This document shows, piece after piece, positions 11,210-24,488 of a stretch of DNA of 64,000 bases. Below the pieces are notes generated by a model, which saw nothing but the letters and a program-made list of their open reading frames with translations, was not told the DNA's origin and ran no database searches. Position 1 is the first letter of the stretch, and every line of letters starts with the position of its first letter. The translations under genes were made by a program, and so were the position numbers. Source of the DNA: Hemerocallis citrina (Eukaryota; Streptophyta; Magnoliopsida; Asparagales; Asphodelaceae); NCBI GenBank assembly GCA_017893485.1, contig CM030359.1, positions 33,298,430-33,362,429 of the forward strand, read 5' to 3'.

Positions 11210-11580
11210 AGATAATATTAAAAGACCTTTTCTCTATTTGGATGGATCTGATTCTAAAAACGTTTTTTCTGCCCATTTATTTTAAGGGATCATTTTCTGA
11301 AAACGTCTCTCTCTATTAATTTTGAGGGATATTATTCTGAAAAAGTTTCGTCCATTTTGAAAGAGAGAAGTAAAGAAAACACTGAAGGTCTCCATCATCA
11401 GATCTGAGGAAATCCATTAAAGATCAATGCAAACGCTTCCGCTTAAAGATGTTTCAATTCAGAACTGTAAGATTTAAATTCCTTTGCTATTTTATTTTGG
11501 ATTTACGGATTCTGGATGACGTGTTCTAATTGTAAAAACACGTTATGTTTTATTATGCCTATCATTAGGTATCAGAGCAA
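11210..11580 (+). mobile_element. copia LTR 3' portion with primer binding site
   Basis: The stretch ends ...TTATTATGCCTATCA at 11564 and is followed by TTAGGTATCAGAGCAA, which resembles the initiator-Met tRNA primer site of plant copia elements. The same LTR terminus (CACGTTATGTTTTATTATG) recurs at 23330 and 32918 beside copia pol remnants. The left edge of the LTR is not defined, and no gag follows, so this is a truncated 5' end. Confidence 0.5.
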
Positions 11581-11903
11581 TCATAAATTCATATAAGATG
11601 CAATAAATTTTTTTTTTTTTAATTGATTTTCAATGGTTCGTACAAGAGATATACAGATTCAATTAATTTTATGTATAAATATTTTCTTATAATTTTTTTT
11701 TTTTGACGAAAATTTTAAAGGAGAATTTTTATTCTCTATTATGCATGCACATATATGTTGATCAATGTATTTTATTGGAGATGCAATGTTGGAGACCATT
11801 AACCAAGAGGCATCATGTCATAGATCACATGGGCACTCTTTTTGATATGTTGGATCTAATACAACAAGTTTGTATGAAATTTTGGTCCAAACTAGATCAT
11901 AAC
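11581..11903. other. unassigned DNA
   Basis: T-rich and A-rich tracts; no coding signal recognised. Confidence 0.45.
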
Positions 11904-12469
11904 TGTCACGCACCGCTTCCTAAAAAAAATACAGAATACGGATACGTAACAAAAGCCCAGCAAATGATTTTCATCATCCATAAGTTGTTCAGGAATTTTT
12001 TACAACATACCACAGGAATAATCAGACTCAGAAGCAAAAGTATCAACCAACACGCATAATTGAAACAAGATACCAACTGAAATTTACTTGAAACAAAATA
12101 CAATATTCTCAAATAAATCAGAGTCTGGACAAAACAAATATCCTGGGTCACATCGCCCAAATACAAATAATATCCAGGAAATCAAATACACTTTCATTCA
12201 AGTTCAAGCAACAATAATAATAATAATAAAGCAGAAACTCAAGCACTAATACATCATCTCGCCAATACCATCTCGCAGTCGTCCATCCTGATCTGCAATT
12301 AGTAATTTACAGGAGAAGGAGAAAAGAAGAAAACAAGTACCCGTCAAATGCAAGTGGCGGGTCATAAATAATGTAGGATACAAGCACATGGGGAAACTAA
12401 CTAGCAACATGGTATACGTGTGATGTCAACATAAACAACTAGCATGGTAATGTGATCAAGTGTAACTGG

Positions 12470-12640
12470 CATGAATCAAGTGTCAAGTAATCAAGTAAAC
12501 AGGTAAACATGCAACAGGTATCAGGAAACAGGTATACAAGTAAACAGGTAAACAGATAGTCAGGTACACAGGTAACAGGTACAGGTAACAGGTAAACAGG
12601 TAATCAGGTATACAGGTAATCATGTAATCATGTAATAGGA
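12470..12640. repeat. CAGGTA minisatellite
   Basis: Degenerate tandem CAGGTAAACAGGTA and CAGGTAATCAGG units. Related but looser CAGGTACAGG units occur beyond the copia element at 17420-17640. Confidence 0.75.
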
Positions 12641-12763
12641 TAGTCAGATTTATGTCATGTCAAGTCTTGTTATTTTACTATCTAGGTAGCACTTCATGCA
12701 TCCCGGTTTTTACTACATGGTTGATACAACAAACCGTTTTGCTTTAGATTTCATAGTAGAGTC

Positions 12764-12902
12764 TGTTAAGATAAATTAGAGAGAAATAAAGACAATACTG
12801 AATATTGAATTGAGAATTAACTGAGTACAATATCTCCTATATTTAGGAGGAACCAAATACAAAACTAACCACCTACTCAATGTGGGACTATAATATCTAA
12901 CA
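12764..12902 (-). repeat. copia 3' LTR (139 bp)
   Basis: It begins TGTTAAGATAAATTAG and ends TATCTAACA, and pairs with 17267-17405. Confidence 0.9.
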
Positions 12903-12916
12903 CCCCCTCTCAAACT
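12903..12916 (-). other. copia polypurine tract
   Basis: On the minus strand GTTTGAGAGGGGG ends at the LTR edge. Confidence 0.6.
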
Positions 12917-15900
12917 CACGATGGGTCAAACAATGTGAGTTTGCCTACTAAGTATCGGAATCTCTGAACAGTATGGGATTTGGTGAAGAAGTCTGCATTC
13001 TGCTGGAAAGAGGTAACAGAATGGAGAGAGATGGTCCCTGCCTCAAAACGCTCACAAACATAATGACAATCAATCTCAATATGCTTCGTTCGTTCATGAA
13101 AGACCGGGTTGCTTGCAATGTGCAATGCACTCCAGTTATCACAATAAAGTGGAGTAGCTCCCGTAAGAGTGACACCCATATCTGATAGCAGCCAACGAAC
13201 ATGAACAATCTCTCTAGTAGTAGCTGCCATTGCTCTGTACTCAGCCTCGGCGGAAGAACATGCAACAACTGCCTGTTTCTTGCTCCGCCATGAGATTAGT
13301 GAATCACCAAGAAATAGACAGAAACCTGTGGTAGACCTTCTGGTAGTCGGATCACCTGCCCAATCAGAATCAGAATATGCATTGAGCTCTAGTTTGGATG
13401 TAGAATGCATGAATAATGAGCGAGTGATAGTGCCCCGAAGATATCCGAGGATCCGAAGATGAGCACCGTAGTGAACTGATGTAGGAGCAGAAACAAACCG
13501 ACTGACAATACTAACTGCATGAGCAATATCGGGTCTGGTCATGCATAAGCAGACAAGCTGTCCTACAATCTACCTGTATCTAGTGGGATCAGGAAGGAGC
13601 TCACCATCTGTGGGACGAAGCTTCACATGAAGCTCTAAGGGTGTATCAGCTGATCGACTGTCAGAGAGACATGCAGCGAAAATAGTATCTGATGTGTATT
13701 TCTGCTGAGAAATAAGTATCCCATGAGATACATGAGCAATCTCTAAACCCAGAAAGTAACATAGCTTACCAAGGTCTTTTATATGAAACTACTGGTGAAG
13801 GTATTTCTGTGTGGATGCAATGCCGGCGGAGTCATCCCCAGTAATGATCATATCATCAACATATAGTAGTAGAATTACCCTCCCGTGCGGTGATGACCGC
13901 ATAAACATAGAATGGTCCTGAGAACTCTGACTAAAACCAGCCTTGGTGATGACAAGGCGAAAACACTCAAACCAGGCTCGAGGGGCCTGCTTTAAACCAT
14001 ATATAGCCCGACGCAGCCGGCAAACATGACGAAGAGGAGTAGGGAGGCCAGGAGGAGGATCCATATAAACAACATCAGATAAGGTACCATGAAGAAAAGC
14101 ATTCTTCACGTCCATCTGGTATAACGGCCATTGGCGGATGGCTGCAACAGTAAGAAGGGTGTGAATAGTAGTCATCTGTGCAACAGGAACAAAGGTCTCA
14201 TCATAGTTAATGCCATGCTCCTGAGTGCCGCTCAATAGATCCATCAGGTTGATATTTGACCTTGAAGATCCACTTGCAGCTAATAGGCTGAACGCCCTCT
14301 GGTAAAGGAACAACATCCCAAGTTCCAGCCTGATCAAATGCACTGAATTCCTCTGCAATGGCTTTCCTCCATTCAGGATATTGAATTACGTCTTGATAGG
14401 TTCTGGGCTCACGTGTAGAGTGTATAGCAGTGAGATATGCATGAAACTGTGGTGAGTAGGAAGCTAGGGTGGCAAAACCAAACTGGTCAGAAGGACCAGT
14501 GGCATCAGGTGTATAACGTGCCGGAGGAATACCAGAAATAGAACGGGTAGACTGACGAAGAGGTGGTGGACTGACAGGGGTGGAGGTGAGGACGGTGGAG
14601 TAGGTGCATGTGTCAGTGGGGAAGTAGGTGGGATGGGTGCTGGCTGCTGTGGGGATGCAGGTGGAGTTTCGGTAGGGGGAACAACAGATGTAAGGACTGC
14701 AGGAGATGTGAATGGAGCCAGAGGAGTGGGATCAAAAGGAATGTGGGAAGATAAAGTCGGGGGACTAGCAACAACTAGGGAATCGAGAAATCTAGTATCC
14801 TCGGGGGGGGGGGGGGGGGGGGTCAGGTAGTAAGGGAAGTCTTCCACAAATGAGACATGTCGAGAAATGCGGACACGACCCGCTGATGGATCAAAACAAC
14901 GATAACCTTTGTATTCAGGACTGAGACCTAGGTGAACGTACTTAGCAGCACGAGCGGAGAGCTTCGTGCATTCAGTAGGAGGGAGACGGACGTAACAGGT
15001 GCATCCAAAGGTACGGAGCATACTGTAGTCAGGAGGTGAATGATAAAGAGCCTCGTAAGGCGTCGTACCAGCTAGGGCAGACGAGGGAGTAATGTTGATG
15101 AGACTAACAGAGGTCATGATAGCTTCAACCCAGAAAGAACGAGGAGCAGAAGAGGAGATTAAAAGAGCGCGAGCCGTCTCAAGGATGTGACGATGCTTGC
15201 GTTCAGCTACACCATTCTGCTCATGTGTGTGAGGACATGATTGCTAAAACAGGGTGCCGTGAGATTGAAGGATTGATCTCATAGTGGTGGAAGTGTGAAT
15301 CATAGTTGTAAAGAACCGGTAAGTATCAGGTATCTCAGATTGCTGACGCATAAGAAAAACCCATGTATGTCTAGTGAAGTCATCGATGAAGACAACATAA
15401 TAGAAATAGCCTTTCCACGAGGGTACGGGAGAGGGTCCCCATATGTCGGAATGAACAAGTTGAAAAGGGTGAGTGGTTTCAGAGGTTCTTTTGTGACTAA
15501 AGGGTAGGGCAATGTGTTTGGCCAAATGACAACCCTGACAATCAGATAAATGTTTAAAAGTAAGAGAACCAAGAACACCACTACGAGTTATAGTCTGAAG
15601 TCGTGATGCGCTAATATGACCTAAATGTCTGTGTCACAGATCAGCATCAGAGAAAATAATACCGGCAAAACTAGAAGGAAAGTGATGTGCACAAAGAAAA
15701 TCTAGATAATATAGACGATCATGACGACTAGCACGTCCAAACTCCTCACCGGTGGAGAAATCAGTAATAGAACAACCTAAGGAGTCAAAAGTAACGACAA
15801 GACCACTATCGCACAACGCACTAATAGAAATACGGTTTATTGATAAATGAAGAGCATAGAGAACATATGGTAATGTGAGAGTGGGAGAGTTAATTATCCC

Positions 15901-16485
15901 TGAGTGTGTAATAAGAAGTGGTGAGCCATCAGCTGTGTGTAGAGATGGAGAGTGAGAGGGAAGTGTTGAGTAGGTGGTGAATAGTGTCTGATTACTAGTG
16001 AGATGATGTGATGAATCAGAATCTAAAATTCAGAACGAATTCATACCGGGAGTGGCAGAAAGTGCAGGAGCAGAAGAGCCAGCATTGATAGACTGACCCA
16101 TGAGCTGTAGTTCCAGCTGAGTGAGGCGTTGCTGAGTATTAGCCCAATCAGCTGGAGACGGCAAGGCCGGAGTGACGGGCATGGTCGAGAATGTGACGGA
16201 AGAAGCACTGCAAGAAGAAACAAGACTAGCGTTGCAATGACTGAGAGCACAATGTGGAGGGAGATGTTGCTGGTGCCTGGATCGGGGTAGGGGGTAGGGC
16301 GGTGCTACCGGTGGCGGAAGTAGAGGTGGAGTATGGTGATGAGTGATGTAAGGAGAAGGTAGGAGGCCGGAGGAATAGTGAAAATTGCGCTGCTGCTTGT
16401 TGAATCTAGAGGAGGAACGAGAGGTGGTTGCATCAGGGAAGTCAGTGAAGGCGGAAATATGTGGGAGAGACTGTGATGCCATCAA
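12916..16485 (-). pseudogene. copia Gag-Pol remnant: protease, integrase, RT, RNase H
   Basis: Almost all of it stays in one frame. The Gag remnant (16485-16033) is only a Pro-rich piece; the capsid part and zinc knuckle are missing. The protease site reads LDSDSSHH and its preceding Trp codon is TGA (16030-16032). Integrase has QLVHSDIWGP and FIDDFTR, a TAG at 15244, then EQNGVAERKH. RT carries YQMDVKNAFLHG, GLKQAPRAW and LLYVDDMIITG. RNase H has SDSDWAGDPTTRRSTTG and SSAEAEYRA. Other stops lie at 13789 and 13570. A stretch of about 14250-14575 is read in a shifted frame, so two compensating indels flank it. It is not functional. Confidence 0.9.
14803..14822 (+). repeat. 20-base poly-G tract inside copia pol
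   Basis: An uninterrupted run of G replaces coding sequence after the integrase C-terminus; it encodes Pro on the minus strand. Its length may be unreliable. Confidence 0.85.
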
Positions 16486-16494
16486 GTAGTAGTA

Positions 16495-16618
<124 letters not shown>

Positions 16619-17253
16619 TTTTTTTTTGATTTTTTTTTTTGACTTTTTTTTGTGATTTTTTTTGATTTTATTTTTATTTTTTTTTAACAATGGGCCGGGT
16701 TTGGGTTTGAAGAAAAAAAAAACAGTTAGGGTTTTGAAGAAAGAGGATTTGAAGAAAGAGAGAAGAAGAGTAAAGAAAGAAAAGAGAAAAAAAAACAGTT
16801 AGGGTTTGAAGAAAGATCGGATCTGGATCTGGTTACAATACTGATGAGGATGACCTGTCATCTTGGCTTGAGCATAACGAACTCAATGAGGAGACAGGGG
16901 AACGAGGAATGGTAGAGGCGGATCTGGATCGGTAGACTGACGAGGGGTCTAGATGGCGGCTCGGGATCGGGATGTGGATCTGACGAGGACGGTGGCTCGG
17001 GTGGCTGAGACGAGGGAGGAGCACAGGCTGAGATTGAAGGCTGGGGATATCTTCTTCTTCTTGATGATGTTGCAAATGCTGATTGCGGCTGCTCAGACTT
17101 CTTCTTGATGATGTTGCAGATGCTGATTGCGGCTGCATAGTTTTTTGTTTTTTTTTTGGATATACGGTTTTGGGAAGGAATTTGTATAACTTGTTCTTGG
17201 AATATGAGGATTTTTGAATGGGAAAATTTTAAGAGAAGAAAATTTGAGTAATT

Positions 17254-17266
17254 GGCTCTGATACCA
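17254..17266 (-). other. copia primer binding site (initiator Met tRNA)
   Basis: TGGTATCAGAGCC on the minus strand starts immediately inside the 5' LTR. Confidence 0.9.
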
Positions 17267-17405
17267 TGTTAAGATAAATAAGAGAGAAATGAAGACAATA
17301 TTCAATATTGAATTGAGAATTAACTGAGTACAATATCTCCTATATATAGGAGGAACCAAATACAAAACTAACCAACTACTCAATGTGGGACTATAATCTC
17401 TAACA
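17267..17405 (-). repeat. copia 5' LTR (139 bp)
   Basis: TGTTAAGATAAATAAG to CTCTAACA; a minus-strand TATATA-type motif lies within. Confidence 0.9.
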
Positions 17406-17419
17406 CATAGGGCAGTGTA

Positions 17420-17640
17420 CTTAGGTACAGGAAACAGGAATAATAGGAACAGGTAGAACTTAGTGGTTCTCTTTTGAGTACACCTTCCTAAGGGAAGTAT
17501 GCAGTCAGGTACAGAAAACAGGCATAACCTAGTGGTTATCTTCCGAGTACATCTTCCTATAGGGAAGCATGCAGTCAGGTACAGGTAACAGGATCGTGAA
17601 TCATGTAGTCATGAACACGTAACAGGCAGGCAGGACACAG
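17420..17640. repeat. degenerate CAGGTACAGG repeats with a duplicated AGTGGTTNTC block
   Basis: Two copies of a block with ACCTAGTGGTTATC, GAGTACATCTTCCTA and GGGAAGCATGCAGTCAGGTA occur about 75 bases apart. Confidence 0.6.
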
Positions 17641-19897
17641 GTCTTCTTCCAAGTACACGTTTCTATATTTTCCACTACTAGATCTTTCCCTTAAACCCCG
17701 GCTTGGTCATTTATTATTATAATCAGACATGCAAGTATGTGTCGCAAAACAAAGCAAGGATAACAATGTATAAACATGTATCAGGTTCAGGGTGCAAGAT
17801 AAACAAGTACAGGTATAAGATATCACATAACAGGATAAAATAACTAGTTTTCTAATTCAGGACAGCAAGACAGTGTTGTACTAAAACAGTGAATCATGTC
17901 GCTACAGAAATGCAAATCTGGATCCGGAAAAGGATCTGGAAAATAGACATCCACACGAATCCAGCGAGCATCAATAAGTCATATAGTAATTCACAACATC
18001 ATAACTCAAAACAGATTTGAAAACAGAAAATATGTTCAGCCAGAAATCAGGAAAATGAATTCTCAGTCAAGAAAAATGCATCAAACAATTTTCATACAGG
18101 ATAAGGAATCATAGTGAAAAGAGAGTTCTTTACAGAACAACGAGCAAAATACAGCACGAATGGATTTTAGAAACGAGCATGAAACATCACATAAAACTTA
18201 TCAATAAAATTCACCAAAATTCTGGGTAATCCCTAACTTAATAAAGAAACACTGACCAAAGTTTCAAATTAAAATAATATGTATAGCATGGTTCTTGAAA
18301 ATAGTTTGTTATCAAAATTACTGAAAAACAGAATCTGGAAAAGATCGACACCTCTGTACTAAAACAGCCATAACTCAGTCATACGAAATCAAAATCAAGC
18401 AAGGTCAGAGGGGTTTGAAAATAGAAAAAATTATCTAAAACTCATATTTTATACCGAAATCAAGATACTGACTGCAACACAGTCGAAAACAGCAAATGAA
18501 ACAGAACAATGCCAAAAATACAGATTTTTCCCCTTCAAACAAAATCAACATAGATTCAAGAAAATCGATTCAGACACATCCAAACTTGAAATAAAGTCTA
18601 CCAAGTGTCTAAACATCATGACTTAGGGTTATTAACATGTCCAAACCAAATATATCATATGGATCTCAATCAAAACACAAATTTGCACACAAGTCTCACA
18701 TACATGTTCAAAAATCAAGAATTGGGCGAATCCAAGGTTAACCATGTCCATATGATGTCGTGAGTCATTCTATGGTCAAAATATCACAATAGAGACAAAA
18801 CCCATCAAGAAAAACACAATCAAGAGTTGTCTCTAGACCCAACTACACTATAGGTGAACTTTTTGACTTGTATCAAATAAATGAATTGGAGTACAAGTTA
18901 CTTGCCTTAAATCGGGATAAAGAACGACGAACTCAAAAGTAGGAGCAAAACCCACGAACGAAAATCCACGAACTCACGAACGATCTACACGCGCACTCGA
19001 GCACGCGCAAGAAAATCCCAAGAGCAAGAGAGCACGAGACGGCGGATGGAGAGAAAATGGGAGAGATGAAGCACGGAATAGGAGCTCAATGGTTTGGGAA
19101 AACAAAAAAATGTGCAGCAAGGTAGTAAATATATAAGGATCTATATATATTAAGGTATATTTAGATATATATAATAGGGTTAGAAGAAGGATGGGAGTGC
19201 ACAACCTGGTGGCGGCTACGGTTAAACAAGGGAAATATGGGTCGGGTATGGTGTAGTAGTGTAGGGTGTAGTAATTAGAGTTTTTATAGTCTGGGTATAT
19301 ATATAAGGTGCTTAAACTAGCGGGTTGAGATATATATAAAAAAAACAGTATAGTATAGGATATAAAATAGGTAATGGATATTAGGATGGGATAATGGGTT
19401 TTTAGGTGGGTATTGGGTATATGTGCGAGTTAGTAATAGGTATACAAATGGGTTTTGAATTTTGGGGTCGAATAACAATAGGAATGCAAAAAGGATGGGG
19501 AGTTCTTTGGCTTTGGAAATCTTATTAGGGGATAAAATAATAGGAGTGGGAAAAAGACCATCAAAACACCACCATAACACCACGAATAATAAAAATAAAG
19601 ATAACGAGACCAAAAATGAGGGAAAGACCAACAAAATGAAAAAAAACGAGACAAAAGAGACAATCAATCACACACAAGGAGCTCAAAATGAAATAAAACG
19701 AGTATATATTGATAACAAACTTCAATATATGGTTCAGAAAATATAAGAGAGATAAAATACACTAAAACGAAAAATACACTCCAAAATACACAAAATGAAA
19801 AACAGGAGTTACAATAACCAAGAGTTTTGGCAACATGAGCCCAACTTTACGAAAATTGGGCCAAAGCTTGATTACATGCTCACTAAGTGGTAAGGAC
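17641..19897. other. long noncoding DNA
   Basis: A-rich, low in ORFs. TATATA clusters lie at 19125-19170 and 19295-19340. The open frames around 19317-19746 are low complexity. It may belong to the candidate solo LTR. Confidence 0.45.
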
Positions 19898-19902
19898 ATA
19901 AC

Positions 19903-20556
19903 GTTTATACAAACATTGTATTGGATCTTGAGGAGTATATGTTATATGGATCACATGGGATTGCATATGTACAAAAGGCAATGTCTATATATGTTGCACA
20001 AATTGTAATCTGTTAGTATTCTCTATGGTTTTATATGAATTCATATATAATAATCGGCCCAACGGAAGTTTATTGTATATTTTTTCATATAAATAATTTA
20101 AACCACATAACGTTATTTTTAATAATTGATTGTTATTAATTTTTATCAACTTTAAATTGTAACTGCCACTATTAAAATGAATTTTGTGATTTAAGACACA
20201 ATTATGTTTTTACATTTAATAAATTATGAACGGCAATTTTACCAACTTTAATTGCCATTATGATTTAATAATTAAATTTGTTTCTGCCCAACGGTAATAC
20301 AAATTGATTTTCATGAAATTACGTTTTTACATTTAATAAACTGTGAAGGTTAATTTTACCAACTTTAATTGCCATTATGATTTATTAAGTGAATTTATTT
20401 ATTTTAACAATTAAATTTGTTTCTGCCCAACGGTGATATAAATTGAATTTTATGCAACAACTTTTACGATAGAACTAAAATATAATTTTGCGTTTTATTA
20501 TTTATTTCAGTATAATTACTGTTAGTCCCTCTATATATAGTTGATTTAATGTTATT
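19903..20556. repeat. AT-rich leader with a twofold repeat of about 120 bp
   Basis: GTTTTTACATTTAATAAA, then TTTACCAACTTTAATTGCC and CTGCCCAACGGT, occur near 20210 and again near 20326. The block sits upstream of the copia gag at 20557 and may be its 5' region. No LTR end or primer site was found. Confidence 0.5.
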
Positions 20557-23277
20557 ATGTTTTTTTTTGGATTTATAGTTGATAATAGTAAGCATTTCAT
20601 TTTTTCTGAATCTAATGCAGCATTGAATAATGTTCATGCTCAAATCTTTGGAATAGTACCATTGAACGGAACTAATTTTTCCACTTGTAAAGAGCAAATT
20701 GAGATTTGTCTTGGTGTTCTGGATATTGACCAAGCATTACGAATAGACAAACCTACTATTATAGCGACTAGTACTGATGATGAAAAGAATAATTTTGCAA
20801 AATGGGAGTGGTCAAACCGCATGTCTCTCATGATTATGAAAAGTACTATTACAACTGCTATAAGATGAGGTATTCCTGAGAAGGTTGATGCAAATAATAT
20901 TTTCACTGCTAAATAGTATTTGGCTTCTGTTGAAAAGCAGTTTAAAAGTACTTCTAAGGCTAATGCAAGTACTATCATAATGAAAAAGCTCACTACCAAG
21001 TATAACGGGACAAGCAGTGTACGTGAACATATCATGATGATGAATGATATGGCCGCAAAGTTAAACGGCATGGATATGGCAATTTCTGAAGGTTTTTGAG
21101 TTCATTTCATTATGACTTCTCTTCCTGCACAATTTGGTCCTTTCAAGATCAATTATAATACGAAGGAAGAAAAGTGGAAAATGAGCGAATTAATTGCCAT
21201 GTGTGTTGAAGAAGAAGAAAGGATTAAGGCTGAGAAATCTAACTATGCACATATTGTTGTTCAAAGTCCAAAACCAAAATAAGGACAATGGGACAGGTAA
21301 AAACAAAGTGAATGCGACTACTGGTATTAACAAGACAAGTATATCTGGTACAAAACCCGTGCATGCTCCTAAGTGTCATCACTGTAAGAAGAGAGGACAC
21401 ATGAGAAAGGATTGTGTGAAGTTTAAAGACTGGCTCACTAAAAAGGGTAATGATTTAAATTTTATGATTTGTGAATGGGTTGACACTGGTGCCTCTGTGC
21501 ACATTACGAACTCATTGCATGGATTCCATTCCGTGAGGATGCTTCAAAGGGGAGAAAGGAAACTTAAGGTTGCTAACGGATTACAGGCTGAAGTCGAGGC
21601 TGTTGGAACTCTTCGTTTGGTTTTGAAGAGTGACTTTATTCTTGATTTGCATGATGTAGTTTATATTCCTAGTGTGATTAGGAATTTAATTTCTGTTTCT
21701 AGACTTGATGCGTGTGGTTTTATGTTTCAGTTTGGAAATAATGAGTTGAAACTATATCATAACTCTAAGTTTGTTGGTTCTGGATTATTATGTGATAATC
21801 TATATAAATTATGTTTGGATTCTTCCTTTTGTGAATCTCTGTTATCTATGAATATTACTAGTGTTAATCATAAACGTGGATCAAGAGAAATCGTGATGTT
21901 GGAAATTCTTCCAAATTATGGCATCGCAGGTTGGGTCGTATTTCAAGAGATAGAATGCAACGTCTCATTAGAAATGAAATTCTCCCGACATTAGATTTTT
22001 CTGATTTTGACAACTGCGTAGAATGTATTAAATGAAAATTTGTCAAGGGAAATAAGAAAGGAGGCACTCGAAGTGGGGGACTATTAGAAATTATTCATAC
22101 TGATATATGTGGTCCTTTTCCTACTCCGGGTATATTTTCGCTATGGTTATGCGTATCTGATTAATGAAAAATCTGAAGCACTAGATAAATTCAAAATTTT
22201 TAAGGCTGAAGTTGAAAATCAACATAACCTTAAAATTAAAGTAGTGCGATCAGATAGAGGCGGTGAATATTATGGTAGACTCACCGACCTTGGTCAAAGT
22301 CCAAGCCCGTTCGCTTTATTTCTTCAAGAAAATGGTATTGTTCATCAGTACTCTATGCCGGGAGATCCTCGACAGAATGGAGTTGCTGAAAGACGTAATC
22401 GTACACTAATAGATAATGTACGAAGTATGATGTGCAATACCACATTGCCGAATTTTTTGTGGACGGAAGCTTTAAAAACAGCCACACATTCTAAATTGGG
22501 TTCCTAGTAAACCTGCTCCAATAACACCTTATGAACTGTGGACTGGCAGAATATCGCAATTATGGTACTTGCGTGTGTGGGGTTGTCCTGCTGAAGCAAA
22601 AGTCTATAATCCGCAACTAAAGAAACTTGTTCCAGAACCATTAGTTATTATTTTATTGGTTATCCAGAGAGATCCAAAGGTTTCAGATTTTATTGCCCAT
22701 CACATACCACTAGAACAGTAGAGACTAGACATGCTGTATTTTTTGAAAATGGCAACGTAAGTGGGAGTAATGTAAATAGAACAGTAAACCTCGAAGAAAA
22801 TCGGACTTATGTTCCAATTCCGATAATTCGAGAGGTTACAAATTATGTACCTCTTGTTCAGGAGGCTAATGAAGAAACACATGTTCATGATGTTCCTAAT
22901 GTTGATGAAGCTCCTATGCTGCCCAAGAACCCTTACGTAGATCACAAAGAGAGAGAAGATCTTCCATATCTGATGATTATATCGTATACCTTATTGAGGA
23001 GGATTGTGATATAGGTAGTGGAGATGATCCTATCTCATTCAAGCAAGCTATTATGAGTGATAAATCATCTCAATGGTTAGAAGCCATGAATGATGAGATA
23101 AAATCTATGGAAATTAATGAAGTTTGGGATCTTGTTGAGTTACTTGTCGGGGTTAAACCTGTAGACTGTAAATGGGTTTATAAAACTAAAACTGACTCCA
23201 AAGATAACATTGAAAGATTTAAGGCCATACTAGTCGCTAAAGGGTTTACACAACAAGAAGGAATTGGAACATAGAGT
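20557..23277 (+). pseudogene. second copia family, copy 1: gag to partial RT
   Basis: The order is Gag (PLNGTNFS to KEEKWKMSELIAMC, UBN2-like), zinc knuckle CHHCKKRGHMRKDC, protease WVDTGASVHIT, integrase with [13 protein letters not shown] and RQNGVAERRNRT, and the start of RT with WVYKTKTDS and AKGFTQQEG. Stops interrupt gag near 20867, 20915 and 21098. The protease is preceded by a 39-bp deletion relative to copy 2, and integrase has lost about 44 bp near 22130. RT stops after the first conserved block. About 50 bases later an LTR terminus appears, so the catalytic RT, RNase H and most of the 3' LTR are deleted. Confidence 0.88.
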
Positions 23278-23329
23278 TATGATGAACAACCATTTTTTAG
23301 TTCATTTCATTATGACTTCTTCAATCCAC

Positions 23330-23355
23330 CACGTTATGTTTTATTATGTCTATCA
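23330..23355 (+). other. copia LTR terminus remnant beside the CDT2-like sequence
   Basis: CACGTTATGTTTTATTATG followed by TCTATCA matches the LTR end at about 11539-11564, with one substitution. Host-like sequence starts right after the terminal CA. Confidence 0.6.
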
Positions 23356-24488
23356 ACTTCAATATGAATCACATACATCTGCCTATTGCTTCAATCTAAT
23401 CTGACATGACAACTATGGAAAGCCATGCATTCAAAGGCCACCTGCAACTTCACAAAGATTTTCTGCATTAAAAACCTACCATTATACACTAGAAATGTGT
23501 GAAATTATCTACCTGTTCCGGTTGTTTCTCCTTCTTCAAATCTTCAAGCTTCCCCTCTTCACTCACTTTCTCCTTTATATACTTGATTTGTTCATAATCC
23601 CACTCTACAATCTCGGCAATTTCCTGTCCATTTACATATATCTGTCAACATTTTGGAATTAAATGATAGAACAAAGACATGCATAGGGGTGATTTTAACA
23701 CACCTCGAGCAACATCTTTGGCTTCGAGCTTACGTCCAACACTGAAAAGACAAGTAATAACCAATTCTGCACAATGTTGCAGAGCTTTGAGCCGCTAAGG
23801 AAGTGAGCTCCATCAGGACTAATAGCTGACTGTCATATCAAAATAAATACCTTTAGGTTATGCGACAAATTATCTGCAGAACTGAATATTTACTGAATTA
23901 AGTCTCCTTGCCTTTACATAGAATGACTGGATCTTGCTTCCATAGAAAATTTTGGTGGGGGCCTTTGTTGAAATGCATCACATCGTACAAGTAAATCCTA
24001 ATATAATGCAAGAACAAGAGCTTAAAGCATGGTTCAACAATATAGGGAAATAACTGTTCAAGTGTCCCAATCATTTAAGTATTGAAGTATCTATGATCCA
24101 TGCAGGATGCTGCAATATGAACACCATCTGAATCTTGAGATAGACAAGAAATCCCATGCAATACATTTTCCTGCAGGAGTACAATAATCAGCCCAACTTA
24201 TAATTGACTGCTGCAAACTATTGTGTTTTTTGAATAGACAAACAACATCCAAACATGAATGGTCTTTGTCTTGTTTTTTTGTTGCTGAAGTAACTGACAC
24301 ATGTGTGCATACTAGGAACAAATTATAGTTGTTCAGAAAATCATTAAACACATAACGTAATGAAAATACAAACAAAAATAGAAATGAGACAAATTTTGAT
24401 ATTTTTGTTATATATTCAGAATATATAGTAAAATCTCTGATAGACAAAGACCTCCACAGAAAAGAAGGTAGGAGATTATATTAACTAA

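Noticed and set aside
23540..23650. Downstream block of the CDT2-like gene as a separate host gene
   Set aside because: It is open for about 40 codons in both duplicates but matches nothing I recognise, so no function is given.
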